Assembly: GCA_017538895.1 (NCBI GenBank)
Contig: JAFYHY010000145.1
Location: 1 to 38,936 of the forward strand
DNA: 38,936 bases
Direction: 5' to 3'
Source of the DNA: Aeriscardovia sp.
Lineage (GTDB): Bacteria > Actinomycetota > Actinomycetes > Actinomycetales > Bifidobacteriaceae
In this document: positions 22,846 to 29,654 of the stretch, in pieces
How the letters are laid out: each line of letters opens with the position of its first letter
Position numbering within the stretch: position 1 is the stretch's first letter
Made by a program: the position numbers and the translations under genes
The notes under the pieces: model-generated
The model's database searches: none
The model's input: only the letters and a program-made list of their open reading frames with translations
Told to the model about the DNA's origin: nothing

Positions 22846-23241
22846 ATGAACGCTAAAGAATACGCCTTACAGCATTTTGATATATACGGCTTGTCAGATT
22901 ATCAAGGCAAGCCAATAACCCAGGCGGATATGCTTGCACTTCTTAACATCTTAGAGTCACAGGATGAAACACTTGAAGACATGCATAATGTAGTCATAAA
23001 CGGTGAAGATACTTTTTTAGGCATATGGCACACCGGCCCGCTGTACTCTTCCCCCTTTGAGAATGACACGGAATTGTACCATCTTATTATCGAGAATTTT
23101 TCTTTTCTGACTGATACACAATTCATTGATTATATTCTTGATTTATGGACAGACTACGAACATGACACAGATTTTATTATCTTCAACGATATGCACGTTT
23201 ATAAGACATCTGACGGGTATGTAATTGATAATCGCTGCTAA
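22846..23241 (+). CDS. Acidic hypothetical protein, paralogue 1
   Basis: A 131-aa acidic protein, 11 nt after ardA. It is paralogous to the next gene: both share KEY.LQ..D.YGL, QGKPITQADMLALLNILESQ, and a C-terminal KTSDGYVI. The acidity and position suggest a DNA-mimic or other anti-defence role like ArdA, but this is inference only. Confidence 0.55.
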   Translation: MNAKEYALQHFDIYGLSDYQGKPITQADMLALLNILESQDETLEDMHNVVINGEDTFLGIWHTGPLYSSPFENDTELYHLIIENFSFLTDTQFIDYILDLWTDYEHDTDFIIFNDMHVYKTSDGYVIDNRC

Positions 23242-23250
23242 GGGGGAATT

Positions 23251-23646
23251 ATGGACAATAAAGAGTATATCTTACAAAACTATGATAAGTATGGCTTATT
23301 AAATCGCCAAAACAAGCCTATAACCCGGCGGGACATGTTGGACTTGTTAAATATCCTTGAGTCACAAAATGAGACTTTAGACTCTTTCCATGACGCGGCA
23401 TTTAATAGCTATACGGAATTTATGGACATTTACAGGGAAGACTCTTTTGCTGATGACTTAGACACATATCACGCCATACTAAGGAAGTATTCATTTTTCA
23501 CGGTCAATGAGTTTATTGATTATATTTTAGAGACTATGCAAGAGGAAAACGGCCCGGAATTTATCTATGAGCTTACATATGACTTATATGGTGACCTTGA
23601 ATTATTCAGAACATCCGACGGATATGTTTTAAAATGCAATATTTGA
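23251..23646 (+). CDS. Acidic hypothetical protein, paralogue 2
   Basis: A 131-aa protein of exactly the same length as its upstream neighbour, sharing KPIT..DML.LLNILESQ.ET and the terminal RTSDGYVL. The middle has diverged. Tandem duplication followed by divergence is typical of genes under pressure from varied host targets. Its ribosome site is AAGGGGGAATT. Function unknown. Confidence 0.55.
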   Translation: MDNKEYILQNYDKYGLLNRQNKPITRRDMLDLLNILESQNETLDSFHDAAFNSYTEFMDIYREDSFADDLDTYHAILRKYSFFTVNEFIDYILETMQEENGPEFIYELTYDLYGDLELFRTSDGYVLKCNI

Positions 23647-23667
23647 TCTATTTTACGGAGGTATCAA

Positions 23668-23898
23668 ATGAAGAAATATAAATATACAGGTAGACTGGAA
23701 AAATTGCTCTACCAGAATAGAGGAGAAATTATTGATTGTATAGAGGGCTGCCTGCTTGACAACCTATTGATTGAGACTAAGCGCGGCTATATGGCCTTGA
23801 TTGAGACGTATGAAACATGTTGGACATCAAATTATACTTTGTATTTTTCACGCGATTTTGAGCCGATACAGGCTATTTTTGAGGAGGTCAAGCAATGA
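23668..23898 (+). CDS. Hypothetical small protein
   Basis: A 76-aa protein (MKKYKYTGRLEKLLYQNRGE) with an ACGGAGGTATCAA ribosome site and an ATGA overlap with the next gene. Beta-rich and aromatic at the end. Function unknown; it is part of the ardA operon. Confidence 0.5.
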   Translation: MKKYKYTGRLEKLLYQNRGEIIDCIEGCLLDNLLIETKRGYMALIETYETCWTSNYTLYFSRDFEPIQAIFEEVKQ

Positions 23899-24083
23899 GA
23901 ACATTTATATTTGTGAAGAATGAAAAGGACTCTTTTGGAAGGACACACAGAATTATAAAGGGCATGAAGTCAGGCGACTTCTTCCCCTCTTCCGCTATCG
24001 CTACAGGCGGCCAATTTGAACACTGTACTTGTATAGAAGTAACAGACTGCTGCCATATTGATTTAGGGATTTTTGAGGGCTAA
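23895..24083 (+). CDS. Hypothetical small protein with Cys cluster
   Basis: A 62-aa protein overlapping the preceding stop by 4 nt. It has a short HCTCIEVTDCC motif near the C-terminus that might bind metal. Function unknown. Confidence 0.45.
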   Translation: MRTFIFVKNEKDSFGRTHRIIKGMKSGDFFPSSAIATGGQFEHCTCIEVTDCCHIDLGIFEG

Positions 24084-24086
24084 GGC

Positions 24087-24326
24087 ATGGATAAATATAG
24101 CACTCTTCTATCTTCCGTCACTAAACTATTTGACGTGAATGATGACCTTAAGAATGAGCTTAATTCTATTGCGATTGAGCAGCACAACAAGTCCCTGAAT
24201 GAACTTATTGAGATATGGGCAAAGGACAATTCAAGCCTGAATGATGAGGCATACATTGAGCTTAATCAGGAGCCATACAGCATAACAGATATGCAAGAGT
24301 TATATGATTTTGTTTACGGAGGTTGA
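24087..24326 (+). CDS. Acidic hypothetical protein
   Basis: A 79-aa acidic helical protein (MDKYSTLLSSVTKLFDVNDD), three bases after the preceding stop. No motif recognised. Confidence 0.45.
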   Translation: MDKYSTLLSSVTKLFDVNDDLKNELNSIAIEQHNKSLNELIEIWAKDNSSLNDEAYIELNQEPYSITDMQELYDFVYGG

Positions 24327-24328
24327 AA

Positions 24329-24394
24329 ATGTACGACGTATCAAAAGGGAATATAGTAACAGTGATTAAAATTGAGGTTATTGATTTGAAGTAA
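24329..24394 (+). CDS. 21-residue peptide
   Basis: ATG 24329 lies directly after a GGAGGTTGAAA ribosome site and opens a 21-codon frame (MYDVSKGNIVTVIKIEVIDL plus K). It could be a real peptide, a leader, or the start of a truncated gene. Confidence 0.3.
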   Translation: MYDVSKGNIVTVIKIEVIDLK

Positions 24395-24414
24395 AGAGAG
24401 AGATGGTTAAAGAT

Positions 24415-24942
24415 ATGGGAACGATCAATTATTTTACAAGTGATTATATTACAATGGGCATTAATCCACTTAGCAACTATGAGCTTAAGAAAGATGATGC
24501 ATTTATGGAAGAGATGAAAGAAGATGTAAAGGAGTATGGTGGAACTATTGAACAGGCAATCGATGATTATATCATGCGTACATATGAAGATGATAAGGCC
24601 AATATTGAGTATATTCTTAAGGAATACGACTTCTACTATTATCATATCGTTATCAAGCCCGGCTATTATGAAGGTTTTACGATTGACATTGAGAACAATT
24701 TCAAGCTGTATCATAATTCCTATATTGACAAAAAGGAAGCCCAGAAAGAAATAACACAGATCAAGAAAATGCTTATTGAGTGCGCCGGTTGCGGACTTGT
24801 AGAAGTATCGCCTGGATGGTGTACAAGATATTCAGACTATGAAGGTACATTAAAAGCCATTAATGAGGCTATTAAAGAGATGCGAGACGAATGCTCTACC
24901 ATTCCCACATGGAATACTTACTATAGAGCAGAAAAAGAATAA
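24415..24942 (+). CDS. Hypothetical protein of the ardA operon
   Basis: A 175-aa protein beginning MGTINYFTSDYITMGINPLS. ATG 24415 is preferred over 24403 because the leader AGAGAGATGGTTAAAGAT then matches the translation starts of ardA, the 25976 gene and the FtsK-like gene. About residues 50-100 are acidic and aromatic; a CAGCGLVEVSPGWCTRY segment near 125-140 has three Cys. The pattern recalls hypothetical proteins of ICEs and plasmids. Function unknown. Confidence 0.5.
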   Translation: MGTINYFTSDYITMGINPLSNYELKKDDAFMEEMKEDVKEYGGTIEQAIDDYIMRTYEDDKANIEYILKEYDFYYYHIVIKPGYYEGFTIDIENNFKLYHNSYIDKKEAQKEITQIKKMLIECAGCGLVEVSPGWCTRYSDYEGTLKAINEAIKEMRDECSTIPTWNTYYRAEKE

Positions 24943-24953
24943 GGAGAAAAATA

Positions 24954-25073
24954 ATGAATAAATTTACTATTGAAGTGGAAGCAGACATAGAGATGTCGGA
25001 GCTTGAAAGAATTATTGAAAAACTCTTTAATGAGGCGGGACTTGAATGTTATTACTCTATAGAAAAGAATTAA
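24954..25073 (+). CDS. 39-residue hypothetical protein
   Basis: A short frame with an AAGGAGAAAAATA ribosome site, reading MNKFTIEVEADIEMSELERI and ending in a Tyr-rich segment. Too short for many gene finders but well initiated. Function unknown. Confidence 0.45.
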   Translation: MNKFTIEVEADIEMSELERIIEKLFNEAGLECYYSIEKN

Positions 25074-25128
25074 TCTGTTGCCTAAATAATGATATAATTA
25101 GTTGAATAGTTAATTAAGGGGGATTGAT

Positions 25129-25386
25129 ATGTCAAGAAAAGAGAATTTTCGTGCACTACTTAAAAAGCATGGCTATACAAGTCTAGCAAGTTTTTGCGCT
25201 GCTAGTGGATTGCACCAAGGTAATTATAATAAGCGTGTCAAGGAAGAGTCTATAAGGGTTGATTTAGACAATCTCTTCCTTCTCGCTGATCTATTACATG
25301 AACCTATTGAGGTTATGCTTGAAATTTTTTATCCGGAAGATATGCGATTAAACCGCGAGTCGGTTGAAGAAGGTAAAGAAGAATGA
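25129..25386 (+). CDS. HTH (XRE-like) DNA-binding protein
   Basis: An 85-aa protein with an AAGGGGGATTGAT ribosome site. Residues about 4-60 form an XRE-type helix-turn-helix (FRALLKKHGYTSLASFCAAS, NYNKRVKEE, LFLLADLLHEPIEVML). It overlaps the following gene by 4 nt. It may be the repressor of the ardA operon acting at the palindrome near 22060, by analogy with similar operons. Confidence 0.65.
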   Translation: MSRKENFRALLKKHGYTSLASFCAASGLHQGNYNKRVKEESIRVDLDNLFLLADLLHEPIEVMLEIFYPEDMRLNRESVEEGKEE

Positions 25387-25946
25387 TTTTATATAAGAAT
25401 GTTGACCTGATTGATTTAATTTCAATCATGGAAAAAGGCATATTGCCGCTTGATGAATGTGAAAATAATAATTGGGAAGATGGAAAAAGGGCTGACAACA
25501 GGACAGATGTAGTATATCTCTTTTCACCTGCTGCCCCGGAAGTAAAGAATAGCTTTATCAATTACGGACTCGCACTTCTTGAGATTGATATTGAGTCTGC
25601 TCAAGAGAATGAACTTACATCATGCGATGTTAATGTTGGGAAGTACATTGAGTATATCACAGATAAGGTATCACCTGAGCAGATTAAGGCTATCTATCTT
25701 CCTGAATTTTTGAAGGAAAGAATTATTGAGCGTGATAAAGAGAAAAAGCTGCTGCCTGACTTCCCTGTTACTTGGTGTAAAATGAATTTTTCTGAGTGGG
25801 ACAAGCCATTCACACCTGAGCGGCTTAAGATTTTTTCGGATACGTCTCCGCTGTCAACTTTCCAGTTTAATTATTTCCGCGGCATTGATGAAAGAAGACA
25901 CATGATTGATATTGATAAAGACCACATTGTTTATGAGATTAAATGA
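25383..25946 (+). CDS. Hypothetical protein, possible ADP-ribosyltransferase-like fold
   Basis: A 187-aa protein coupled to the HTH gene by an ATGA overlap. The order of motifs (LYKNVDLIDLISIMEKGILP, VVYLFSP, YGLALLEIDI, VSPEQIKAIYLPEFL) recalls DarT- or KptA-like ADP-ribosyltransferase folds, where the first segment is the NAD-binding strand-loop. No clear catalytic Glu could be assigned. An HTH gene followed by such a protein could be a toxin-like or anti-defence pair. This is a weak structural guess. Confidence 0.35.
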   Translation: MILYKNVDLIDLISIMEKGILPLDECENNNWEDGKRADNRTDVVYLFSPAAPEVKNSFINYGLALLEIDIESAQENELTSCDVNVGKYIEYITDKVSPEQIKAIYLPEFLKERIIERDKEKKLLPDFPVTWCKMNFSEWDKPFTPERLKIFSDTSPLSTFQFNYFRGIDERRHMIDIDKDHIVYEIK

Positions 25947-25975
25947 AAATGAGAATAAAAAGAGAGGTTGAAAAC

Positions 25976-26314
25976 ATGAATAATTATGTAAATTTTGAAG
26001 CTGAAAACTGTAATGACAAATCCTGGAATGTTATTATCAAGACATTGAGAGATCATCTTCCTGGCTTCTGTGTTCAGTATGGTGCCGACGATCATATGTC
26101 TTTTCAGTTTGGCGATGTTGACGTTAGGACTGTACTCGAAAACTATCTCGAATTTAATTATCTTCAGGCATATCCATTCTGTGAACTTAAGAACAGAGTC
26201 TATATCTACAAGGATGAGACAAGGTTTGAATTAAATCAAGATCACTATGATTGTATCGTTGATGATTTTAACGAGAATGAAGAAAATCATAACGTTGTAA
26301 TATACATAAAATAA
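25976..26314 (+). CDS. Hypothetical protein of the ardA operon
   Basis: A 112-aa protein from ATG 25976 behind AGAGAGGTTGAAAAC. Acidic with many aromatic residues (VRTVLENYLEFNYLQAYPFC). An upstream in-frame ATG at 25943 lacks a ribosome site. Function unknown. Confidence 0.5.
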   Translation: MNNYVNFEAENCNDKSWNVIIKTLRDHLPGFCVQYGADDHMSFQFGDVDVRTVLENYLEFNYLQAYPFCELKNRVYIYKDETRFELNQDHYDCIVDDFNENEENHNVVIYIK

Positions 26315-26332
26315 TTGAGAGAAGGTTAAAAC

Positions 26333-27448
26333 ATGGCATTTAGAGGACTAAATCTAAACACTAGCTATTCTTTTAATAGCTATCATTATAAATCACAGGA
26401 CATTGAAAACATCAACAGAATATTTGAGCAGTACGGCCTTAAGGTCAATGATGTCAAGGAAAGTGCACAGGTCGTAAGATATGTTATCAACCTGCCTCTT
26501 GACGTAACTCTAAACGGGAAAATCCTACGCGCTAAGAAGGCAATTGAGTCAACCTTAGCTGCTGCCCTGCGCTCCGATAATGTGTCGTACTTCCAGACCG
26601 GTGATACGATTGTTATTGAGCGCCAAGGTGCGTTTAACGTCATTCCCTTTGGCAAGCTCTATACATCCGACTTCCACAACATCACAAGCATGACTTCTGT
26701 AGTCCTTGGGCAAGACCTAAATGGTAAGCTAATCTATACAGACATAGCCAAGGCTCCGCATATCCTTATCGCTGGAACGACTGGAAGTGGTAAATCTGAG
26801 ACAATCCATTCTATCATCGCTTCGCTACTGATGCACAACACCTACTCTACGCCCTCATGTTCTGATATCACAAGCACCATCATAAGCATTATTGACATGA
26901 AAGGTACTGAGTATACCAAATACAAAGATACATCTATCAATCTTGTAAGCAATGAAAATGACGCTTATTCTCTTCTAGCTGAGCTGTGCGACTCTATGGA
27001 GTCTAGGTATGCTTTTCTTGCTGAACATGGCTGTGATGACATTGACGAATATCAATCCAAAGGATATAGACTATCACGAAAGATATGTATCATTGACGAA
27101 TTTGCTGACCTGATCTTAAAGAACAGGCAGGTTGAGGATTATATCGTAAGACTTGCTCAAAAGGCAAGGGGATGCGGCATACATCTAATCTTAGGCACTC
27201 AGTCACCAAGACACGACGTTGTAACAGGTCTTATCAAGGCTAACTTTCCCTTTAGGATTGCCCTTAATACTTCGAGCGCTATGGAGTCTCGCATTATCTT
27301 AGACGAGACCGGAGCAGAAAAGCTATTTGGTAAAGGCGACATGCTTATCAAAAAAGGCGGTAACAAGCCTATTCGTGCACAGGGATGCTTTGTATCTGAT
27401 GAAGACAAGTTGAGCATAGCAAGTATCATTGCTTCAAATAAAGTTTAA
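26333..27448 (+). CDS. FtsK/SpoIIIE-like DNA translocase, soluble
   Basis: A 371-aa ATPase. Residues about 30-110 resemble the alpha domain of FtsK/TcpA proteins. Walker A is AGTTGSGKS (147-155), Walker B ICIIDEFADL (251-260), and an AQKARGCGIHLILGTQSP sensor-like segment follows. There is no membrane anchor and no C-terminal winged-helix gamma domain. Orf21 of Tn916 and TcpA couple DNA to transfer machinery; a free motor could act in DNA partition, dimer handling or mobilisation. It ends the operon before a terminator. Confidence 0.85.
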   Translation: MAFRGLNLNTSYSFNSYHYKSQDIENINRIFEQYGLKVNDVKESAQVVRYVINLPLDVTLNGKILRAKKAIESTLAAALRSDNVSYFQTGDTIVIERQGAFNVIPFGKLYTSDFHNITSMTSVVLGQDLNGKLIYTDIAKAPHILIAGTTGSGKSETIHSIIASLLMHNTYSTPSCSDITSTIISIIDMKGTEYTKYKDTSINLVSNENDAYSLLAELCDSMESRYAFLAEHGCDDIDEYQSKGYRLSRKICIIDEFADLILKNRQVEDYIVRLAQKARGCGIHLILGTQSPRHDVVTGLIKANFPFRIALNTSSAMESRIILDETGAEKLFGKGDMLIKKGGNKPIRAQGCFVSDEDKLSIASIIASNKV

Positions 27449-27471
27449 AAAAAATATATTGGTTGAAATAG

Positions 27472-27502
27472 AAGAACGTGCCTTTTCACACGTTCTTTTT
27501 TA
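27472..27502 (+). terminator. Terminator of the ardA-ftsK operon
   Basis: GAACGTG-CCTTTTCA-CACGTTC is followed by TTTTTT. The same AACGTG/CACGTT stem sequence is reused in the hairpin at 27824-27857. Confidence 0.8.
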
Positions 27503-27516
27503 TGCAATGATTTTCT

Positions 27517-27786
27517 TTATATATTAACATCTACAATGGAAATATCTGAATTACCATCTTTTGAAAATACACCCTTTGAAATATCTATTTCTTCTATTGA
27601 GCTTTGCTTAGGCAAATCTTTGTAAGCTTTATCAAAGCAATAGCATTTAATATAATCTTTAGCCATTTTCATTGCATCAGCAAGTCCATAACCTTCTGTT
27701 ATGCCTTTAAGATCAGGTATTTCAATTAAGTATGTATCTTTTTCATCATTAATCTTTGTAAAAACAACAGGATATTGGATAATCAT
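27517..27786 (-). CDS. Orphan HicB-like antitoxin domain protein
   Basis: An 89-aa protein from ATG 27786 (AAAAAAGGACATAAG ribosome site). The N-terminal two thirds match HicB: MIIQYPVVFTKI, LIEIPDLKGITEGYG, ADAMKMAKDYI. The C-terminal DNA-binding domain of full HicB is missing or replaced by an acidic tail, and no HicA toxin gene is adjacent. It may neutralise a host HicA or be a remnant. Confidence 0.7.
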   Translation of the reverse strand: MIIQYPVVFTKINDEKDTYLIEIPDLKGITEGYGLADAMKMAKDYIKCYCFDKAYKDLPKQSSIEEIDISKGVFSKDGNSDISIVDVNI

Positions 27787-27823
27787 CTTATGTCCTTTTT
27801 TCATATGAATATATCTAAAAAGA

Positions 27824-27857
27824 AAAAGAACGTGTTAAGCTGCATCCACGTTCTTTT
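27824..27857. terminator. Bidirectional terminator
   Basis: AAAAGAACGTG (27824-27834) is complementary to CACGTTCTTTT (27847-27857). T-rich ends follow on both strands. Confidence 0.7.
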
Positions 27858-27873
27858 AGCGTATAAATTAACG

Positions 27874-28086
27874 TTATTCCGTACCCCCCCCGATTAATTT
27901 TTGGCATTCATTAAATCCTGCCTCAAATCCTTTTCGGTAGTACTCCATCGCTATCTTCGACTCTAAATCTGTAATCATGTCTGATAATGCTACCAGTTCT
28001 CTCTTATCGTCTATTTGTGTTCCGCACTCAATTTCTTTCATCACCATGTCATTAATCATTTCCTCCGTCAGTACTACCTGCTTCAT
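27874..28086 (-). CDS. Hypothetical small helical protein
   Basis: A 70-aa protein from ATG 28086 with a GGAGGGGATTAC ribosome site. Two helices, the second ending in YRKGFEAGFNECQKLI, a pattern common in small phage proteins. A run of eight C at 27884-27891 near the 3' end could be prone to slippage. Function unknown. Confidence 0.45.
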   Translation of the reverse strand: MKQVVLTEEMINDMVMKEIECGTQIDDKRELVALSDMITDLESKIAMEYYRKGFEAGFNECQKLIGGGTE

Positions 28087-28273
28087 GTAATCCCCTCCTT
28101 CATGCATGTATTTGTGTAACTGGACTAGATATATGATTTTCTCTCTTCGTTATAGCACATCTTGTATGCGCTTTATCGTTCTACCCTCATTGAGCGGTGT
28201 AATATTAATTATACAATAATTGAGACATTTTGTACAATAGTTTGTGCGTTTTGTTAGAAATTGATCTACGTTA

Positions 28274-28326
28274 TGAGCAATAAAAAAATCCGCTCCTAAC
28301 CTGCGAAGTCAAGAGCGGACTTTCTT
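28274..28326. other. Remnant of a fourth par-like locus (terminator end only)
   Basis: ATGAGCAATAAAAAAATCCG and the following CTCCTAACCTGCGAAGTC-hairpin closely match the last codons and terminator of locus 2 (AATAAAAAAGACCGCTCCTAA). The hydrophobic coding part and the 5' repeats are missing. It can still serve as a bidirectional terminator (TCCGCTC with GAGCGGA). Confidence 0.5.
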
Positions 28327-28339
28327 ATCCGTTAATATG

Positions 28340-28367
28340 ATTATACCTTATCACCGGTATTTTGCAA
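28340..28367 (-). promoter_or_regulatory. Minus-strand promoter at the 28.3 kb remnant
   Basis: On the minus strand TTGCAA, 16 nt, TATAAT, overlapping the end of the RHH gene. RNA from here would run into the remnant hairpin after about 20-50 nt, so the product would be a very short RNA. Confidence 0.45.
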
Positions 28368-28547
28368 ACCTCTCATAAAGTCATCTACCGCCTTCCTGAA
28401 TATGGCATTAGGGGTTGTTCCTGCGTCCTTACAAGCCTTTTTAAACTCTTCTGCGTCTGTTATCTTCATTTTACAACCAAGCACTGTATAATGAGCCAGA
28501 TTGTATTTATTATCAGCTCGTCTTTTTGCTTCACTTTTAGGCATCAC
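28341..28547 (-). CDS. RHH-type small regulator
   Basis: A 68-aa protein (PKSEAKRRADNKYNLAHYTV start, then FKKACKDAGTTPNAIFRKAV). This N-terminal PKSEAKR..D.KYN pattern is common in short ribbon-helix-helix proteins of Clostridia mobile elements. A second ATG two codons in (MPKSE) is an equal start. It lies between two par-like sites. Role unknown, probably transcriptional. Confidence 0.55.
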   Translation of the reverse strand: MMPKSEAKRRADNKYNLAHYTVLGCKMKITDAEEFKKACKDAGTTPNAIFRKAVDDFMRGLQNTGDKV

Positions 28548-28557
28548 TTACCTCCTA

Positions 28558-28586
28558 TTGAAAAAAATATTATCAGAGGGTATAAT
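28558..28586 (+). promoter_or_regulatory. Promoter of par-like locus 3 antitoxin RNA
   Basis: TTGAAA, 17 nt, TATAAT. Confidence 0.75.
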
Positions 28587-28592
28587 AAATTA

Positions 28593-28670
28593 AACAAGTG
28601 GTAGCAGTACCCTTGAAGTTAAGATTGAAAAAAATCGCTCCGAACTTGTCAGGGTAGGGAGCGGTTTTTA
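28593..28670 (+). ncRNA. Antitoxin RNA candidate of par-like locus 3
   Basis: A plus-strand RNA of about 75 nt. AGTGGTAGCAGTACCCTTGA at 28597-28616 parallels AGGTGGTAGCGGTTACCTTG near the 5' end of the toxin RNA (minus strand, 28823 downward). The promoter is near consensus and the RNA ends at the shared terminator, whose start is next to the toxin stop codon. Confidence 0.65.
28629..28670. terminator. Bidirectional terminator of par-like locus 3
   Basis: CGCTCC (28636-28641) pairs with GGAGCG (28658-28663). T runs follow on the plus strand and, past 28634, on the minus strand. Confidence 0.7.
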
Positions 28671-28772
28671 TTATTTTTTCTTATTCTCTAAAATTCTGAG
28701 AACAAGCCCGATTATGTTAATCAAGCAGTTAATGACTGCTACAATAGCTGTTATCAACTTGATATAATCCAT
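28671..28772 (-). CDS. Fst-like hydrophobic peptide, type I toxin candidate (locus 3)
   Basis: A 33-aa peptide, MDYIKLITAIVAVINCLINI then a short hydrophobic stretch and ENKKK, the same length as Fst of pAD1 and with the same one-span plus charged-tail layout. The ribosome site AGGGAGGAACGG is 12 nt from ATG, rather far. The gene has its own promoter (28830-28858) and converges with the antitoxin RNA. This is the most intact of the three loci. Confidence 0.65.
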   Translation of the reverse strand: MDYIKLITAIVAVINCLINIIGLVLRILENKKK

Positions 28773-28829
28773 ATCGGTGCCGTTCCTCCCTATCAATTAC
28801 CATCAAGGTAACCGCTACCACCTGTAACC

Positions 28830-28858
28830 ATAGTAACATTCCTTACACCGTTTAACAA
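28830..28858 (-). promoter_or_regulatory. Promoter of par-like locus 3 toxin RNA
   Basis: On the minus strand TTGTTA, 17 nt, TACTAT. Confidence 0.65.
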
Positions 28859-28901
28859 TGCATATCTTGAACAGATTCCTACAATTTACATATTGTGTCT
28901 A

Positions 28902-28930
28902 TTGATTTTTTATTTATTGTCTATTATAAT
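28902..28930 (+). promoter_or_regulatory. Promoter of the small XRE gene
   Basis: TTGATT, 17 nt, TATAAT, 22 nt before the start codon. Confidence 0.75.
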
Positions 28931-28952
28931 GTATCTTACTAAGGAGGAAAGT

Positions 28953-29180
28953 ATGGCTAATTATGGAAAAAATGGATACATTGATTTTTCAAAATTATGG
29001 ATCATTTTAAAAAGGAAAGAATATAATAAGACTTGGCTTAAAATCAATGGTTTGCACTCTAATACTATTGCTAAACTAGCAAAGAATGAAAACGTCACCT
29101 GCGATGTTATAGCAACATTATGCAAGTTGTTAAATTGCCAGCCTGCGGATATTATGGAATATAAAAATACACAAAAATAG
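28953..29180 (+). CDS. Small XRE/Cro-like regulator
   Basis: A 75-aa protein from ATG 28953 with an AAGGAGGAAAGT ribosome site. It is essentially one HTH domain of the short YozG/Cro-like kind (IDFSKLWIILKRKEYNKTWL, NTIAKLAKNENVTCDVIATL, CKLLNCQPADIMEY). It is a candidate lysogeny or module regulator. A second strong promoter begins four bases after its stop codon. Confidence 0.7.
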   Translation: MANYGKNGYIDFSKLWIILKRKEYNKTWLKINGLHSNTIAKLAKNENVTCDVIATLCKLLNCQPADIMEYKNTQK

Positions 29181-29183
29181 ATA

Positions 29184-29212
29184 TTGACAATATACACGAT
29201 AATAGATATAAT
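29184..29212 (+). promoter_or_regulatory. Perfect consensus promoter
   Basis: TTGACA, 17 nt, TATAAT, all twelve positions consensus. It drives a 57-aa gene only, so that product should be abundant. Confidence 0.85.
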
Positions 29213-29242
29213 GTATTTATAAGATACAAGGAAGGAGGCAAT

Positions 29243-29416
29243 ATGGACAACATGAATGATAATGAGTTAAAGACAGTTACAATTACTGCTTACATGAATT
29301 TGCAAAGATTAAAGGCTTCATCTGATATTCAAAAAGAACTTGCAAATCAAGAGTGTGAGTTAAAAGCAAAACTCGAAGCACTTGGAATTGTAGTTGATAA
29401 TTTGAAAATTCAATAA
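29243..29416 (+). CDS. 57-residue coiled-coil protein from a very strong promoter
   Basis: A 57-aa protein with an AAGGAAGGAGGCAAT ribosome site. After a short N-terminus (MDNMNDNELKTVTITAYMNL) comes one long helix (about residues 20-50) that could dimerise. It forms a single-gene unit between a perfect promoter and a terminator. No family recognised. Strong expression suggests a decoy, antirepressor or anti-defence peptide; this is inference. Confidence 0.55.
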   Translation: MDNMNDNELKTVTITAYMNLQRLKASSDIQKELANQECELKAKLEALGIVVDNLKIQ

Positions 29417-29420
29417 AAGT

Positions 29421-29455
29421 AAAAAGAGGTAATTATAGCTACCTCTTTCTTTTTT
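29421..29455. terminator. Bidirectional terminator
   Basis: AAAGAGGTA (29423-29431) pairs with TACCTCTTT (29440-29448), followed by CTTTTTT on the plus strand and TTTTTAC on the minus strand. Confidence 0.75.
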
Positions 29456-29654
29456 ACGCTGTTATATATTCAAGAACCTCTTCGATTGATTTACCACTCT
29501 TTTCAAGTGCTTTCAAAATCTCATTTGCCTGGATTGTTTTTCTTTTGTCCATAAGCTCTTTTAACTCCTTGGCTAATGCATCATATTCAGCCTGAGCTTT
29601 GTCTACTCTCTCTTTTAATTTCTCAATCTTCTGATCTAGCATTTTTGTTGTCAT
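29454..29654 (-). CDS. Small coiled-coil protein
   Basis: A 66-aa protein from ATG 29654, eight bases after GGAGG. One long heptad-like helix (LDQKIEKLKERVDKAQAEYD onward) is followed by a short C-terminal helix (SGKSIEEVLEYITA). This is a recurrent small accessory protein of Clostridia mobile elements. Function unknown. Confidence 0.5.
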   Translation of the reverse strand: MTTKMLDQKIEKLKERVDKAQAEYDALAKELKELMDKRKTIQANEILKALEKSGKSIEEVLEYITA

